From Xanthobacter autotrophicus (GTDB lineage Bacteria; Pseudomonadota; Alphaproteobacteria; Rhizobiales; Xanthobacteraceae): a stretch of 36,731 bases of DNA. Below are positions 1-9,672 of this stretch, in pieces; within the stretch, counting starts at the first letter, position 1; each line of letters starts with the position of its first letter. The stretch lies in NCBI RefSeq assembly GCF_029991245.1, contig NZ_JAIVFO010000028.1:1-36731 (forward strand). Reading direction: 5' to 3'. A program made the position numbers and the translations under genes. The notes below the pieces were generated by a model. That model was not told the DNA's origin. It saw only the letters and a program-made list of their open reading frames with translations, and searched no databases.

Positions 1-119
<119 letters not shown>

Positions 120-132
120 GGCTGACGCAGCG

Positions 133-160
133 AGGCCGGCCCCTATTGCGGGGTCGGCCT
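133..160 (+). other. intercistronic hairpin between nifH and nifD
   Basis: An 11-base-pair stem (133-143 with 150-160, one G-U pair) closes a six-base loop. No T-run follows, so it is unlikely to be a simple terminator. Hairpins at this place can protect the 3' end of nifH mRNA and help give the excess of NifH over NifDK that nitrogenase needs; that role here is inference. Confidence 0.7.
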
Positions 161-195
161 TCATCCGGCATCCAAAACGAGAGCGAGATTGCGAA

Positions 196-1701
196 ATGAG
201 CTTGGCCCAACCGCAAAGCGTTGCTGAAATCAAGGCGCGTAACAAAGAGATCATCGCGGAAGTTCTCAAGGTTTATCCCGAGAAGACCGCGAAGCGCCGC
301 GCGAAGCATCTCAACGTCCACGAATCCGGCAAGTCCGATTGCGGCGTGAAGTCGAACATCAAGTCCATCCCGGGCGTGATGACGATCCGCGGCTGCGCGT
401 ATGCCGGTTCCAAGGGCGTGGTGTGGGGTCCCATCAAGGACATGATCCACATCTCCCACGGCCCGGTGGGCTGCGGCCAGTACAGCTGGGCCGCCCGCCG
501 CAACTATTACATCGGCACGACCGGTATCGACACCTTCGTGACGATGCAGTTCACCTCGGACTTCCAGGAAAAGGACATCGTCTTCGGCGGCGACAAGAAG
601 CTCGCCAAGATCATGGACGAAATCCAGGACCTGTTCCCGCTCAACAACGGCATCACTGTCCAGTCCGAGTGCCCGATCGGCCTCATCGGCGACGACATCG
701 AAGCCGTTTCCAAGGCGAAGTCCAAGGAATACGACAACAAGACCATCGTGCCGGTCCGCTGCGAGGGCTTCCGCGGTGTGTCCCAGTCGCTCGGCCATCA
801 CATCGCCAACGATGCGATCCGGGACTGGGTGTTCGACAAGATGGACCCGAATGCGGCCCCCCGCTTCGATCCGTCCCCGTATGACGTCGCCATCATCGGC
901 GACTACAACATCGGCGGCGACGCCTGGTCTTCGCGCATCCTGCTCGAGGAAATGGGCCTGCGCGTGATCGCCCAGTGGTCCGGCGACGGCTCGCTTGCCG
1001 AGCTCGAGGCGACCCCGAAGGCGAAGCTGAACGTCCTGCACTGCTACCGCTCCATGAACTACATCTCCCGCCACATGGAAGAGAAGTTCGGTATCCCGTG
1101 GTGCGAGTACAACTTCTTCGGCCCGTCCAAGATCGCTGAGTCGCTGCGCAAGATCGCCGGCTACTTCGACGACAAGATCAAGGAAGGCGCCGAGCGCGTC
1201 ATCGCCAAGTACCAGCCCCTCATGGACGCAGTCATTGCCAAGTACCGTCCGCGCCTCGAGGGCAAGACCGTCATGCTGTACGTGGGCGGCCTGCGTCCCC
1301 GTCACGTGATCGGCGCCTACGAAGACCTCGGCATGGAAGTGGTCGGCACGGGTTACGAGTTCGGCCACAACGACGACTATCAGCGCACGGCCCAGCACTA
1401 CGTCAAGGATGGCACGATCATCTATGACGACGTGACCGGCTATGAGTTCGAGAAGTTCGTCGAGAAGGTCCAGCCCGATCTCGTCGGCTCGGGCATCAAG
1501 GAAAAGTACGTGTTCCAGAAGATGGGTGTGCCGTTCCGGCAGATGCACTCCTGGGATTATTCCGGCCCGTATCACGGCTATGACGGCTTCGCCATCTTCG
1601 CCCGCGACATGGACATGGCCATCAACTCCCCCGTCTGGAAGATGACCAAGGCTCCGTGGAAGCAGGCTCCCGCGCAGCCCGGCCTGCTCGCAGCCGAGTG
1701 A
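196..1701 (+). CDS. nifD: nitrogenase molybdenum-iron protein alpha chain NifD
   Basis: A 501-residue protein of the usual NifD length. With NifK it forms the alpha2-beta2 dinitrogenase that binds the P-cluster and FeMo-cofactor and reduces N2 to ammonia in the cytoplasm. Visible signatures include [18 protein letters not shown], the P-cluster segment [28 protein letters not shown], the FeMo-co region [14 protein letters not shown] and the cofactor-ligand segment [20 protein letters not shown] near the end. The ATG follows a purine-rich stretch. Hairpins flank the gene on both sides, between nifH and nifD and between nifD and nifK. No missing residue was noticed. Confidence 0.98.
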   Translation: MSLAQPQSVAEIKARNKEIIAEVLKVYPEKTAKRRAKHLNVHESGKSDCGVKSNIKSIPGVMTIRGCAYAGSKGVVWGPIKDMIHISHGPVGCGQYSWAARRNYYIGTTGIDTFVTMQFTSDFQEKDIVFGGDKKLAKIMDEIQDLFPLNNGITVQSECPIGLIGDDIEAVSKAKSKEYDNKTIVPVRCEGFRGVSQSLGHHIANDAIRDWVFDKMDPNAAPRFDPSPYDVAIIGDYNIGGDAWSSRILLEEMGLRVIAQWSGDGSLAELEATPKAKLNVLHCYRSMNYISRHMEEKFGIPWCEYNFFGPSKIAESLRKIAGYFDDKIKEGAERVIAKYQPLMDAVIAKYRPRLEGKTVMLYVGGLRPRHVIGAYEDLGMEVVGTGYEFGHNDDYQRTAQHYVKDGTIIYDDVTGYEFEKFVEKVQPDLVGSGIKEKYVFQKMGVPFRQMHSWDYSGPYHGYDGFAIFARDMDMAINSPVWKMTKAPWKQAPAQPGLLAAE

Positions 1702-1716
1702 CCGCCTGAGCCCGAA

Positions 1717-1741
1717 GCCCCTCCCCTTTTCGGGGAGGGGC
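1717..1741 (+). other. intercistronic hairpin between nifD and nifK
   Basis: A perfect 10-base-pair inverted repeat (1717-1726 with 1732-1741, loop TTTTC) in the 84-base nifD-nifK gap. There is no downstream T-run, so stabilisation or processing of the operon mRNA is likelier than termination. Confidence 0.7.
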
Positions 1742-1785
1742 ACCTGGCGGGCTTGATCCCATTGACCCACCCATAGGGGTTCGAG

Positions 1786-3345
1786 ATGCCACAGAATGCA
1801 GATAACGTGCTCGATCACTTCGAGCTGTTCCGCGGTCCTGAGTACCAGCAGATGCTGGCCAACAAGAAGAAGCTGTTCGAGAACCCCCGCGACCCGGCCG
1901 AAGTCGAGCGAGTTCGCGAGTGGGCCAAGACGCCCGAGTACAAGGAAAAGAACTTCGCCCGCGAAGCTCTCACCGTGAACCCGGCCAAGGCCTGCCAGCC
2001 GCTCGGCGCGGTGTTCGCCGCCGTGGGCTTCGAAGAGACCATTCCCTTCGTGCATGGCTCGCAGGGTTGCGTCGCTTACTATCGCTCGCACTTCTCGCGG
2101 CACTTCAAGGAGCCCAGCTCCTGCGTGTCCTCTTCCATGACGGAAGACGCGGCGGTGTTCGGCGGCCTCAACAACATGATCGACGGCCTCGCCAACACCT
2201 ACAGCATGTACAAGCCGAAGATGATCTCGGTGTCCACCACCTGCATGGCGGAAGTCATCGGTGACGACCTGAACGCCTTCATCAAGACGGCCAAGGAAAA
2301 GGGCTCGGTTCCCCAGGAATACGACGTTCCCTTCGCCCATACCCCGGCGTTCGTCGGCAGCCACATCACCGGCTACGACAACGTGATGAAGGGCATCTTC
2401 GAGCACTTCTGGGACGGCAAGGCCGGCACCGCGCCGAAGCTCGAGCGCGTCCCGAACGAGAAGATCAACTTCATCGGCGGCTTTGACGGCTACACCGTCG
2501 GCAACCTGCGTGAAGTCAAGCGCCTGTTCGGCCTGATGGATGTGGAATACACCATCCTCGCCGACAATTCCGAAGTGTGGGACACCCCCACCGACGGCGA
2601 ATTCCGCATGTATGACGGCGGCACCACCCTGGAAGAGGCGGCCAACGCGCTGCACGCCAAGGCCACCATCTCCATGCAGGAATACTGCACCGAGAAGACC
2701 CTGCCCCTCATCGCCAACCACGGCCAGGAAGTGGTTGCCTTCAACCACCCCGTGGGCGTGAAGGGCACCGACGAGTTCCTGATGGCGATCTCCCGCATCA
2801 CCGGGAAGCCGATCCCGGAAGAGCTCGCCAAGGAGCGCGGCCGCCTGGTTGACGCCATCGCGGACTCCAACGCCCACATCCACGGCAAGAAGTTCGCCAT
2901 CTACGGCGATCCGGACCTGTGCCTCGGCCTGGCCGCCTTCCTGCTCGAGCTCGGCGCGGAGCCGACCCACGTGCTTGCCACCAACGGCAACAAGAAGTGG
3001 GCCGACAAGGTGCAGGAGCTGTTCGACTCGTCGCCGTTCGGCCAGAACTGCAACGTCTATCCCGGGCGTGACCTCTGGCACATGCGTTCGCTGCTCTTCA
3101 CCGAGCCGGTGGACTTCCTGATCGGCAACACCTACGGCAAGTATCTCGAGCGCGACACCGGCACCCCGCTGATCCGCATCGGCTTCCCGGTGTTCGACCG
3201 TCACCACCACCACCGCTACCCGGTGTGGGGCTATCAGGGCGGCATGAACGTTCTGGTGTGGATCCTGGACAAGATCTTCGACACCATCGACCAGAACACC
3301 ATCGTCCCCGCCAAGACCGACTACTCGTTCGACATCATCCGTTGA
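1786..3345 (+). CDS. nifK: nitrogenase molybdenum-iron protein beta chain NifK
   Basis: A 519-residue beta subunit of dinitrogenase. Recognisable segments are the N-terminal block with [20 protein letters not shown], the P-cluster region [31 protein letters not shown], the [13 protein letters not shown] block and the C-terminal [20 protein letters not shown]. The length matches NifK of Mo-nitrogenases. It sits directly after nifD. Its role with NifD is to hold the P-cluster at the subunit interface and dock NifH. The start follows GGGGTTCGAG; no truncation or frameshift was seen. Confidence 0.98.
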   Translation: MPQNADNVLDHFELFRGPEYQQMLANKKKLFENPRDPAEVERVREWAKTPEYKEKNFAREALTVNPAKACQPLGAVFAAVGFEETIPFVHGSQGCVAYYRSHFSRHFKEPSSCVSSSMTEDAAVFGGLNNMIDGLANTYSMYKPKMISVSTTCMAEVIGDDLNAFIKTAKEKGSVPQEYDVPFAHTPAFVGSHITGYDNVMKGIFEHFWDGKAGTAPKLERVPNEKINFIGGFDGYTVGNLREVKRLFGLMDVEYTILADNSEVWDTPTDGEFRMYDGGTTLEEAANALHAKATISMQEYCTEKTLPLIANHGQEVVAFNHPVGVKGTDEFLMAISRITGKPIPEELAKERGRLVDAIADSNAHIHGKKFAIYGDPDLCLGLAAFLLELGAEPTHVLATNGNKKWADKVQELFDSSPFGQNCNVYPGRDLWHMRSLLFTEPVDFLIGNTYGKYLERDTGTPLIRIGFPVFDRHHHHRYPVWGYQGGMNVLVWILDKIFDTIDQNTIVPAKTDYSFDIIR

Positions 3346-3370
3346 TCGCAGAAGTCTGACGACAATCGAT

Positions 3371-3396
3371 CCGGCCCGGGGCCCCGCCCGGGCCGG
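3371..3396 (+). other. GC-rich hairpin between nifK and nifE
   Basis: A perfect 10-base-pair stem (3371-3380 with 3387-3396) with a six-base loop, 25 bases after the nifK stop. No T-tract follows closely. It may end part of the nifHDK transcript or stabilise it. No -24/-12 promoter was recognised between it and nifE, so nifE may depend on read-through. Confidence 0.6.
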
Positions 3397-3464
3397 CCCG
3401 AACGGGAGCAGCCCTTTTCGGAAGTTCTGATCTTTACACAGCCCGCTTCTCGAAGGAGAGATCC

Positions 3465-5366
3465 ATGAGCTCCGTTTCCGCCACGATCCAGGAAGTCTTC
3501 AACGAGCCAAGCTGCGCGAAGAACCAGAACAAATCGGAGGCGGAGAAGAAGAAGGGGTGCACCAAGCAGCTTCAGCCCGGCGGCGCCGCCGGCGGCTGTG
3601 CCTTTGATGGCGCCAAGATCGCTCTTCAGCCCCTGACCGACGTCGCCCATCTCGTGCACGGCCCCATCGCCTGCGAGGGCAACAGCTGGGACAATCGCGG
3701 CGCGAAGTCGTCCGGATCGCAGATCTGGCGCACGGGCTTCACCACCGACATCAACGAGACCGACGTGGTGTTCGGCGGCGAGAAGCGCCTGTTCAAGTCT
3801 ATCAAGGAAATCATCGAGAAGTACAATCCGCCCGCCGTCTTCGTCTACCAGACCTGCGTGCCCGCCATGATCGGCGACGACATCGACGCGGTCTGCAAGG
3901 CGGCGAAGGAGAAGTTCGGCACGCCGGTGATCCCGGTGAACTCGCCCGGTTTCGTGGGTCCGAAGAATCTCGGCAACAAACTCGCCGGCGAGGCCATCCT
4001 CCAGCACGTCATCGGCACCGAGGAGCCGGAATACACCACTCCTTACGACCTCAACATCATCGGCGAATACAATCTGTCCGGTGAGTTGTGGCAGGTGAAG
4101 CCGCTGCTCGACGAGCTGGGCATCCGCATCATGGCCTGCATCTCCGGCGACGGACGCTACAAGGACGTGGCCTCCTCGCACCGCGCCAAGGCGGCGATGA
4201 TGGTGTGCTCCAAGGCCATGATCAACGTGGCCCGCAAGATGGAGGAGCGCTACGACATTCCCTTCTTCGAGGGTTCGTTCTACGGCATCCAGGATTCGTC
4301 CGATTCACTCCGTGAGATCGCCCGCATGCTCATCGAGCGCGGCGCCGATCCGGAACTGATGGACCGCACCGAAGCCATCATCGAGCGCGAAGAGGCAAAC
4401 GCCTGGGCGGCCATCGCCAAGTACAAGCCCCGCTTCAAGGACAAGAAGGTGCTGCTGATCACCGGCGGCGTGAAGTCCTGGTCGGTGGTGGCGGCGCTGC
4501 AGGAAGCCGGCCTCGAACTGGTGGGCACCTCCGTCAAGAAGTCCACCCGCGAGGACAAGGAGCGCATCAAGGAACTCATGGGGCAGGACGCCCACATGAT
4601 CGACGATATGACGCCCCGCGAAATGTACAAGATGCTGAAGGACGCGAAGGCCGACATCATGCTTTCGGGTGGCCGCTCGCAGTTCATCGCGCTCAAGGCC
4701 TCCATGCCGTGGCTCGACATCAACCAGGAGCGCCACCACGCCTATATGGGCTATGTGGGCATGGTGAAGCTGGTGGAGGAGATCGACAAGGCGCTCTACA
4801 ACCCCATCTGGGAGCAGGTGCGCAAGCCGGCCCCGTGGGACAATCCCGCCAACAACTGGCAGAACCGCGCCATCGCCGAGATGGAGGCGGAAGCCGCCGC
4901 GCTCGCCGCCGATCCGGTCGCTGCCGAGAAGGCGCGCCGGGCCAAGAAGATCTGCAACTGCAAGAGCGTCGATCTCGGCACCATCGAGGACGCCATCGTG
5001 GCCCATGGTCTGACCACCGTGGAAGGCGTGAAGACCCACACCAATGCCTCCGGCGGCTGCGGCGCCTGCAGCGGTCGCATCGAGGAGATCTTCGAGGCCA
5101 GGGGTCTGGTGCCCGCGGAAGAGCCTGAGCTTGATCCGGTGGCGGCCGAGGCCAAGCGGCGCGCCAAGAAGGTCTGCAACTGCATGAGCGTGGACGTGGG
5201 CACCATCGAGGATGCCATCCATGCCGGCGCGGGCAACCTCGCTGAGGTGAAGGCGCAGACCAAGGCCACGGGCGGCTGCGGCGGTTGTGCCGAGCGCATC
5301 GAGGACATGCTGGATGCCGCGACGGCGAACGCCAACGCCCCGGCCACTCTCGTGGCTGCGGAATAG
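3465..5366 (+). CDS. nifE: FeMo-cofactor scaffold NifE with two C-terminal BFD-like [2Fe-2S] domains
   Basis: A 633-residue protein, well above the roughly 450-550 of most NifE proteins. Residues 1 to about 470 are the NifE body, with the CAFDGAKIALQPL, HLVHGPIACEGNSWDNRG and VYQTCVPAMIGDDIDAVC blocks. With NifN it forms the NifE2N2 complex on which the NifB cofactor is matured. The extra tail holds two copies of a bacterioferritin-associated-ferredoxin-like motif: Cys497-x-Cys499 with Cys532-x2-Cys535, and Cys571-x-Cys573 with Cys605-x2-Cys608. Each copy has the order CNC, SVD-GTIEDAI, GGCG-C. Such modules bind [2Fe-2S] clusters, so an electron-transfer or sulfur-handling role in cofactor maturation is inferred. 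It starts at an ATG after AAGGAGAG, and nifN follows after nine bases. Confidence 0.96.
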   Translation: MSSVSATIQEVFNEPSCAKNQNKSEAEKKKGCTKQLQPGGAAGGCAFDGAKIALQPLTDVAHLVHGPIACEGNSWDNRGAKSSGSQIWRTGFTTDINETDVVFGGEKRLFKSIKEIIEKYNPPAVFVYQTCVPAMIGDDIDAVCKAAKEKFGTPVIPVNSPGFVGPKNLGNKLAGEAILQHVIGTEEPEYTTPYDLNIIGEYNLSGELWQVKPLLDELGIRIMACISGDGRYKDVASSHRAKAAMMVCSKAMINVARKMEERYDIPFFEGSFYGIQDSSDSLREIARMLIERGADPELMDRTEAIIEREEANAWAAIAKYKPRFKDKKVLLITGGVKSWSVVAALQEAGLELVGTSVKKSTREDKERIKELMGQDAHMIDDMTPREMYKMLKDAKADIMLSGGRSQFIALKASMPWLDINQERHHAYMGYVGMVKLVEEIDKALYNPIWEQVRKPAPWDNPANNWQNRAIAEMEAEAAALAADPVAAEKARRAKKICNCKSVDLGTIEDAIVAHGLTTVEGVKTHTNASGGCGACSGRIEEIFEARGLVPAEEPELDPVAAEAKRRAKKVCNCMSVDVGTIEDAIHAGAGNLAEVKAQTKATGGCGGCAERIEDMLDAATANANAPATLVAAE

Positions 5367-5375
5367 GAGGCCGGC

Positions 5376-6803
5376 ATGGCGAAATTCGTCACGGGCAAGA
5401 AAGCCTGCGCGGTCAATCCGCTGAAGATGAGCCAGCCCATCGGCGGCGCGCTCGCCTTCATGGGGCTTCGCGGCGCCATGCCGCTGCTGCACGGCTCGCA
5501 GGGGTGCACCTCGTTCGGCCTGGTGCTGTTCGTGCGCCACTTCAAGGAGGCGATCCCGCTGCAGACCACCGCCATGAGCGAGGTCGCCACCGTGCTCGGC
5601 GGGCTCGACAATGTGGAGCAGGCGGTCCTCAACATCTACAACCGGACCAAGCCCGAGATCATCGGCATCTGCTCCACCGGCGTCACCGAGACCAAGGGCG
5701 ACGACGTGGACGGCTACATCAAGCTGATCCGCGCCAAGTATCCGCAGCTTGCGGACTTCCCCATGGTCTATGTCTCGACGCCCGACTTCAAGGACGCCTT
5801 CCAGGACGGCTGGGAGAAGACGGTCGCCAAGATGGTCGAAGTGCTGGTGAAGACGCCGGAGCCCGATGCCAAGCGCGACCCCCGGCGCATTAACGTGCTG
5901 CCGGGCTCGCACCTCCAGCCGGGCGACCTCGACGAGCTGCGCACCATCTTCGAGGATTTCGGCCTGGAGCCCCTTTTCCTGCCGGATCTGGCCGGTTCGC
6001 TGGACGGGCACATCCCGGACGACTTCACCCCCACCACCATCGGCGGCATCGGCGTGGAAGAGATTGCCACCATGGGTGGAGCGTCGTGGACCATCGCCAT
6101 CGGGGCGCAGATGCGCCGGGCGGCCGAGGCCATGGAGAAGAAGACCGGGGTTCCGTATCGCCTGTTCGAGCGGCTGTGCGGGCTCGGGCCCAATGATGAA
6201 TTCTTCATGTTCCTGAGCGAAATCTCGGGGCGCGAAGTGCCGAAGAAGTATCGCCGGCAGCGTGGCCAGCTGGTGGATGCCATGCTGGACGCCCACTTCC
6301 ATCTGGGCGGGCGCAAGCTCGCCATCGGCGCCGAGCCGGACCTGCTGTTCGACGTGGCGTCCATGCTCCACGAGATGGGCACGCACATCACCACCGCTGT
6401 CACCACCACCCAGTCGCCGGTGTTCGAGAAGCTGCCGGCTGAAGAGGTTCTGCTCGGCGATCTCGAGGACCTGGAGACGCTGGCCAAGGAGCGCGGCTGC
6501 GACCTGCTGCTGACGCATTCCCACGGTCGGCAGGCGGCGGAACGCCTGAACATTCCGTTCCACCGCATCGGCATTCCCATGTTCGATCGCATCGGCGCCG
6601 GGCACCGGATGTTTGCCGGCTATCGTGGCACCCGCGAGCTGATCTTCACCCTTGCGAACCTCTGCATCGCCGACCACGAGGCGAACCACGAGGTGACGCC
6701 GGACACCTGGAAGAATCCGTGGGACAAGGACGGTCACGGCCAGTCCCATGCCCCGGCGGCGACGCCCACCCACGGCACCGCCGTGAGTACGGCCCACCAC
6801 TAA
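5376..6803 (+). CDS. nifN: FeMo-cofactor scaffold NifN
   Basis: A 475-residue NifK-like protein, partner of NifE in the cofactor-assembly scaffold. Seen in the sequence: VNPLKMSQPIGGALAFMGL, the HGSQGCTSFGLVLFVRHFKE block, CSTGVTETKGDDVDGYI, and RIGIPMFDRIGAGHRMFAGY towards the end. Its tail is rich in His, Pro and Ala, which may be flexible or metal-binding. AGGAGG stands just before the start codon, and translational coupling with nifE is likely. Confidence 0.97.
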   Translation: MAKFVTGKKACAVNPLKMSQPIGGALAFMGLRGAMPLLHGSQGCTSFGLVLFVRHFKEAIPLQTTAMSEVATVLGGLDNVEQAVLNIYNRTKPEIIGICSTGVTETKGDDVDGYIKLIRAKYPQLADFPMVYVSTPDFKDAFQDGWEKTVAKMVEVLVKTPEPDAKRDPRRINVLPGSHLQPGDLDELRTIFEDFGLEPLFLPDLAGSLDGHIPDDFTPTTIGGIGVEEIATMGGASWTIAIGAQMRRAAEAMEKKTGVPYRLFERLCGLGPNDEFFMFLSEISGREVPKKYRRQRGQLVDAMLDAHFHLGGRKLAIGAEPDLLFDVASMLHEMGTHITTAVTTTQSPVFEKLPAEEVLLGDLEDLETLAKERGCDLLLTHSHGRQAAERLNIPFHRIGIPMFDRIGAGHRMFAGYRGTRELIFTLANLCIADHEANHEVTPDTWKNPWDKDGHGQSHAPAATPTHGTAVSTAHH

Positions 6804-6827
6804 GAACGAGCAGAGGCGCACCCTCCC

Positions 6828-7223
6828 ATGAAAGTCGCATTTGCAACCCAGGACCTCAAACGGGTCGATGCCCATTTCGGGTGGGCGAAGAACATCGCCA
6901 TCTACGAGGTGGGTCCGGAAAGTCATCATTTCGTGGAAGCCATCGAATTCGACGGCGACCTGAAGGAAGATGGCAATGAGGACAAGCTCGCCCCGAAGAT
7001 CGAGGCGATCAAGGACTGCGCGATCCTCTATGTGGCTGCCATCGGCGGCTCCGGCGCGGCGCGGGTGGTGGCGAACAACATCCACCCCATGAAGGTGAAC
7101 CAGCCCGAGGAGATCGAAGATCTCATCGAGAAGCTGGCCACGGTGCTCCGCGGAACCCCGCCGCCCTGGCTGCGCAAGGTGATGTCGAAGGGCCAGGAAC
7201 GTACTTTCGATTTTGATGAATGA
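6828..7223 (+). CDS. nifX: NifX, FeMo-cofactor precursor carrier
   Basis: A 131-residue protein of the NifX/NifB-C-terminal (dinitrogenase iron-molybdenum cofactor binding) family. It begins [21 protein letters not shown], where the DAHFG motif is typical, and shows [18 protein letters not shown]. NifX binds NifB-co and VK-cluster intermediates and passes them between NifB, NifEN and the apo-enzyme. It follows nifN after 24 bases and runs into the next gene, as expected for the nifENX-orf block. Confidence 0.95.
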   Translation: MKVAFATQDLKRVDAHFGWAKNIAIYEVGPESHHFVEAIEFDGDLKEDGNEDKLAPKIEAIKDCAILYVAAIGGSGAARVVANNIHPMKVNQPEEIEDLIEKLATVLRGTPPPWLRKVMSKGQERTFDFDE

Positions 7224-7231
7224 GGATGGAC

Positions 7232-7702
7232 ATGTCCGAAGCAGCGCAAGTGATCGAACCGGTGTCGGCAGAAGACAATCCGTTCGTCAAGGAACTCATC
7301 AAGGTCTGGCGCGCCCAGGACACCCACGGCGCGTGGGAAGGCAAGGCGGATCTCGATCTGATTGCCGATTATATCGTCGACAAGGAGGCGCGCCGCGCCC
7401 TGCCCATCATCGGCGATCCTGATCCCGAGACCATCTGGCGCATGGAGCTGTTCTTCAACGCCGTGTGCCTCATGATCGAGCGCGAGACCAAGGTGATGAT
7501 CACGCCCATGCTGAAGATGAGCCACGAAGGCTTCGGCCGCATGGTGCTCATCGGCGGGCGCCTGATCGTGGTCAACAAGCAGCTGCGGGACGTTCACCGC
7601 TACGGTTTCGACAATCTCGGCAAGCTCGGCGAAGAGGGAACGAAGTTCGTTGCCTCGGGCGTCGAGATGATCCGAAAGTTCCCCGAAGTGGCCAACTACT
7701 GA
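7232..7702 (+). CDS. NifX-associated nitrogen fixation protein (DUF269 type)
   Basis: About 156 residues, with [21 protein letters not shown], the hydrophobic [19 protein letters not shown] and the Gly/Arg-rich [20 protein letters not shown] block typical of the conserved gene found after nifX in most Mo-diazotrophs. The family is tied to FeMo-cofactor assembly (related to the core domain of NafY), but its exact step is unsettled. ATGs at 7220 and 7226 are in frame and overlap the nifX stop. The ATG at 7232 is preferred because GAGGA lies five bases before it. Confidence 0.9.
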   Translation: MSEAAQVIEPVSAEDNPFVKELIKVWRAQDTHGAWEGKADLDLIADYIVDKEARRALPIIGDPDPETIWRMELFFNAVCLMIERETKVMITPMLKMSHEGFGRMVLIGGRLIVVNKQLRDVHRYGFDNLGKLGEEGTKFVASGVEMIRKFPEVANY

Positions 7703-7717
7703 AGATCAGGTGGACCC

Positions 7718-7918
7718 ATGAGCGACGTGGAAGAACTCAAGGCCGAAATCAAGAAGCTGTCCGCCAAGGCGACACAGGCAAAAATGGACCTCCACGATCT
7801 GTCCGAGGAACTCCCCATCAGCTGGGAGACGATCATGGATGTGGCCAAGAGGGCGCATAGCGCCTTCGCTGAGCTGGAAAAGAAGCGAGCGGACCTGAAA
7901 GCACTTGAGGCCGCCTAA
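7718..7918 (+). CDS. small helical nif protein (DUF683/CCE_0567 type)
   Basis: A 66-residue, highly charged protein that should form a helical hairpin: a heptad-like first helix (VEELKAEIKKLSAKATQAK), a central LSEELPISWETI turn and a second helix ending in KKRADLKALEAA. This pattern matches the small protein found between the NifX-associated gene and fdxB in many proteobacterial and cyanobacterial nif clusters, some members of which bind metal. The function is not established. AGGTGG precedes the start. Confidence 0.85.
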   Translation: MSDVEELKAEIKKLSAKATQAKMDLHDLSEELPISWETIMDVAKRAHSAFAELEKKRADLKALEAA

Positions 7919-7936
7919 CCTGAAGGCTTTTTCGAT

Positions 7937-8233
7937 ATGTCAACGGAAACCCGAGATGGTCGAGCCTGGCAGCCAGACTATTTGCTCGATATCGACGCAG
8001 AAAAGTGCATCGGTTGCGGGCGCTGCTTCAAGGTCTGCGGCCGGGACGTCATGACGCTCAAGGGCATCAACGAGGATGGCGAAGTCGTCTCCCTCGATGA
8101 TGACGAGGACGAAGAGGTCGAGAAGAAGGTGATGGTCATGAACGACACGGGCGCCTGCATCGGTTGCGGTGCATGTGCACGTGTCTGCCCGGCCAATTGC
8201 CAGGTTCACGGGCACGACCAGGCCGCAGCCTGA
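7937..8233 (+). CDS. fdxB: nif-specific ferredoxin III (FdxB)
   Basis: A 98-residue ferredoxin with two cysteine clusters. The first is KCIGCGRCFKVCGRD near residues 24-37. The second is ACIGCGACARVCPANC near residues 73-88. Both have the CxxCxxC spacing of 2[4Fe-4S] ferredoxins. An acidic stretch of Asp and Glu lies between them. FdxB-type ferredoxins sit after nifX and the associated small genes in alpha- and betaproteobacteria. They are thought to serve electron transfer to nitrogenase or to cofactor synthesis. The last gene before the nifQ gap. Confidence 0.95.
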   Translation: MSTETRDGRAWQPDYLLDIDAEKCIGCGRCFKVCGRDVMTLKGINEDGEVVSLDDDEDEEVEKKVMVMNDTGACIGCGACARVCPANCQVHGHDQAAA

Positions 8234-8264
8234 ATGCCGGGCCCGGTAGCGGGACTGGTTCTTT

Positions 8265-8303
8265 TGCCGAAGGATGATGAGCTTTGCTCGTCGGCCTTCG
8301 GCA
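8265..8303 (+). other. hairpins between fdxB and nifQ
   Basis: A nine-base-pair stem TGCCGAAGG/CCTTCGGCA (8265-8273 with 8295-8303). A second perfect stem, GCCACCGG/CCGGTGGC, lies at 8337-8344 with 8352-8359. Neither has a T-tract. Together they fill the 211-base fdxB-nifQ gap and may reduce nifQ expression relative to upstream genes. Confidence 0.55.
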
Positions 8304-8444
8304 GAGGCGGGCGGGGCGCTTGAGCGAAATCCGTAAGCCACCGGCCGAAGACCGGTGGCGTTGGTCGCAAGTCCGCGCATCGCCTGAGCGATACCCTCTC
8401 GGCATCGGTCATAGACCGGGGCCGTTGGTATAGGGAGTGGGGCC

Positions 8445-9125
8445 ATGGTCGCCGAAGAGGTCTATGACTGGTTGATTGCTTCATCGACCTCTTCGGCCGG
8501 CGACCCTTTCGACGTTCATGTTGCCGCCTCCATTGCCGCTATCGCCTTTTCCGAGGCGGAGGAGGGTGGGCGCGATTGCCTGGAGGCGCTGGGCCTCGAC
8601 AAGGCCGCCTTCCTTGATCTCGCCCGTATCCTGTTTCCAGCGGCGGTGGATGCGCTCGATGGGCGGGTGGACGTGCGTGCCATCGCGGTCGAGGCGGAAG
8701 AGCAGTCTGTCCGCGACATTCTCGGCATCTATTCGTCCGATGCCGGGCGACTGCAAAACCATTTCATCGCCATGATCGCACGGCGTTGCCAGTCGCCCCA
8801 CCACCTGTGGCAGGACCTGGGGCTGCGGGACCGTCAGGAATTGCGTGAGCTGATGACGCGGCGGTTCGCACCGTTGGCGCTGAAGAACCGACAAGACATG
8901 AAGTGGAAGAAGTTTCTCTACCGCATGGTGTGCGGCTCGGAGGGCTTTACCCTGTGCGCCGCGCCGGTGTGCTCGGATTGCGACGAATTCCACGTCTGCT
9001 TCGGCGCGGAGGACGGGGAATCGCGCCTCGCCCGCAACGGCAATGCCGCCCCCCAAACCGCCGCCAATGCCAACGCATCGCTCGGTCAAATGCGCTCGGA
9101 AACTCTGCCCGAGGCTGCCGAATAG
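8445..9125 (+). CDS. nifQ: NifQ, molybdenum donor for FeMo-cofactor
   Basis: A 226-residue protein. The C-terminal third has the NifQ signature MKWKKFLYRMVC followed by the cysteine motif CAAPVCSDCDEFHVCF, that is C-x4-C-x2-C-x5-C. This holds the Mo-Fe-S cluster through which NifQ supplies Mo to the NifEN scaffold. The N-terminal half is a helical domain typical of the family. The tail after the Cys motif is Ala/Asn-rich and probably disordered. GGGAG precedes the ATG. It closes the nifHDKENX-fdxB-nifQ block. Confidence 0.93.
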   Translation: MVAEEVYDWLIASSTSSAGDPFDVHVAASIAAIAFSEAEEGGRDCLEALGLDKAAFLDLARILFPAAVDALDGRVDVRAIAVEAEEQSVRDILGIYSSDAGRLQNHFIAMIARRCQSPHHLWQDLGLRDRQELRELMTRRFAPLALKNRQDMKWKKFLYRMVCGSEGFTLCAAPVCSDCDEFHVCFGAEDGESRLARNGNAAPQTAANANASLGQMRSETLPEAAE

Positions 9126-9390
9126 CGCCGAAGCCATCGAAGGCTTCGATCCGACGCCGCGTCGCGCAGGGCTGCCGTTGTGTTGCGTCTTCTGTCAGGG
9201 ATCACTGTCCAATCTCACGCTCCCCAGCCGCGCGGCGCCGGCGTGCCTGGGAGATAGGCTTTTTTCCAAGACATGCAGGCTCGCCATGCGCCCCGGTGGG
9301 AATAAACCCGGGCATGATGGTCATCGCGACGGTCTCGAGCGCTTTCATCTCGCCCCGGCCCACGGCAAGCACCATAATATATTGATATAA

Positions 9391-9440
9391 CGTGCTTTTT
9401 CACGCGAACCGGTATCCACTTCGCTCGAAAATGCTCCAGA
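9391..9440 (-). repeat. dispersed palindromic repeat, copy A
   Basis: The reverse complement of this stretch matches 33721-33775 over about 45 bases, sharing the core ACCGGTTCGCGTGAA and a flanking GCNTTTTCGA. The type resembles short intergenic repeats common in Hyphomicrobiales genomes. It lies next to an AT-rich patch. Confidence 0.65.
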
Positions 9441-9603
9441 TGGGCTTCGAGGTGTTGCGGCTCACACACTGCGGCGGCGGAGAGGTTTGCGCATTCTTGC
9501 GGCTGGACGGTGGGGCGTCATGCGCCGATCCCGTTCCATGGGCCATCGCGCGTCGTCCAGGCGAAGACCAGCGGTGGATATGGCATCACGGTCCTGCCCG
9601 ACG

Positions 9604-9636
9604 AAAAAGCCCGGCGCCGAGGATCGGGCCGGGCTT
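9604..9636 (-). terminator. rho-independent terminator of the minus-strand sulfurtransferase operon
   Basis: Read on the minus strand, AAGCCCGGC pairs with GCCGGGCTT (9628-9636 with 9607-9615), followed by TTTC. It stands 37 bases beyond the stop of the last minus-strand gene. Confidence 0.75.
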
Positions 9637-9672
9637 CGATAGGCAGGCAGGCAACGGGCGGTGGGCCTGCCG

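Larger units (their letters stand above)
9126..9672 (+). other. intergenic region between convergent units
   Basis: No convincing gene is visible in these 547 bases. They hold a weak plus-strand terminator-like stem with a T-run at 9245-9265, an AT-rich island near 9373-9390, one copy of a dispersed repeat at 9391-9440, and the terminator of the minus-strand operon at 9604-9636. Confidence 0.7.

Noticed and set aside
4305-7085. A 926-codon minus-strand open frame across nifE, nifN and nifX
   Set aside because: Low-complexity His/Arg/Gly/Leu composition typical of antisense frames; the plus-strand genes are certain.
8234-8444. Antisense frames in the fdxB-nifQ gap
   Set aside because: They lack family motifs and run through hairpins.
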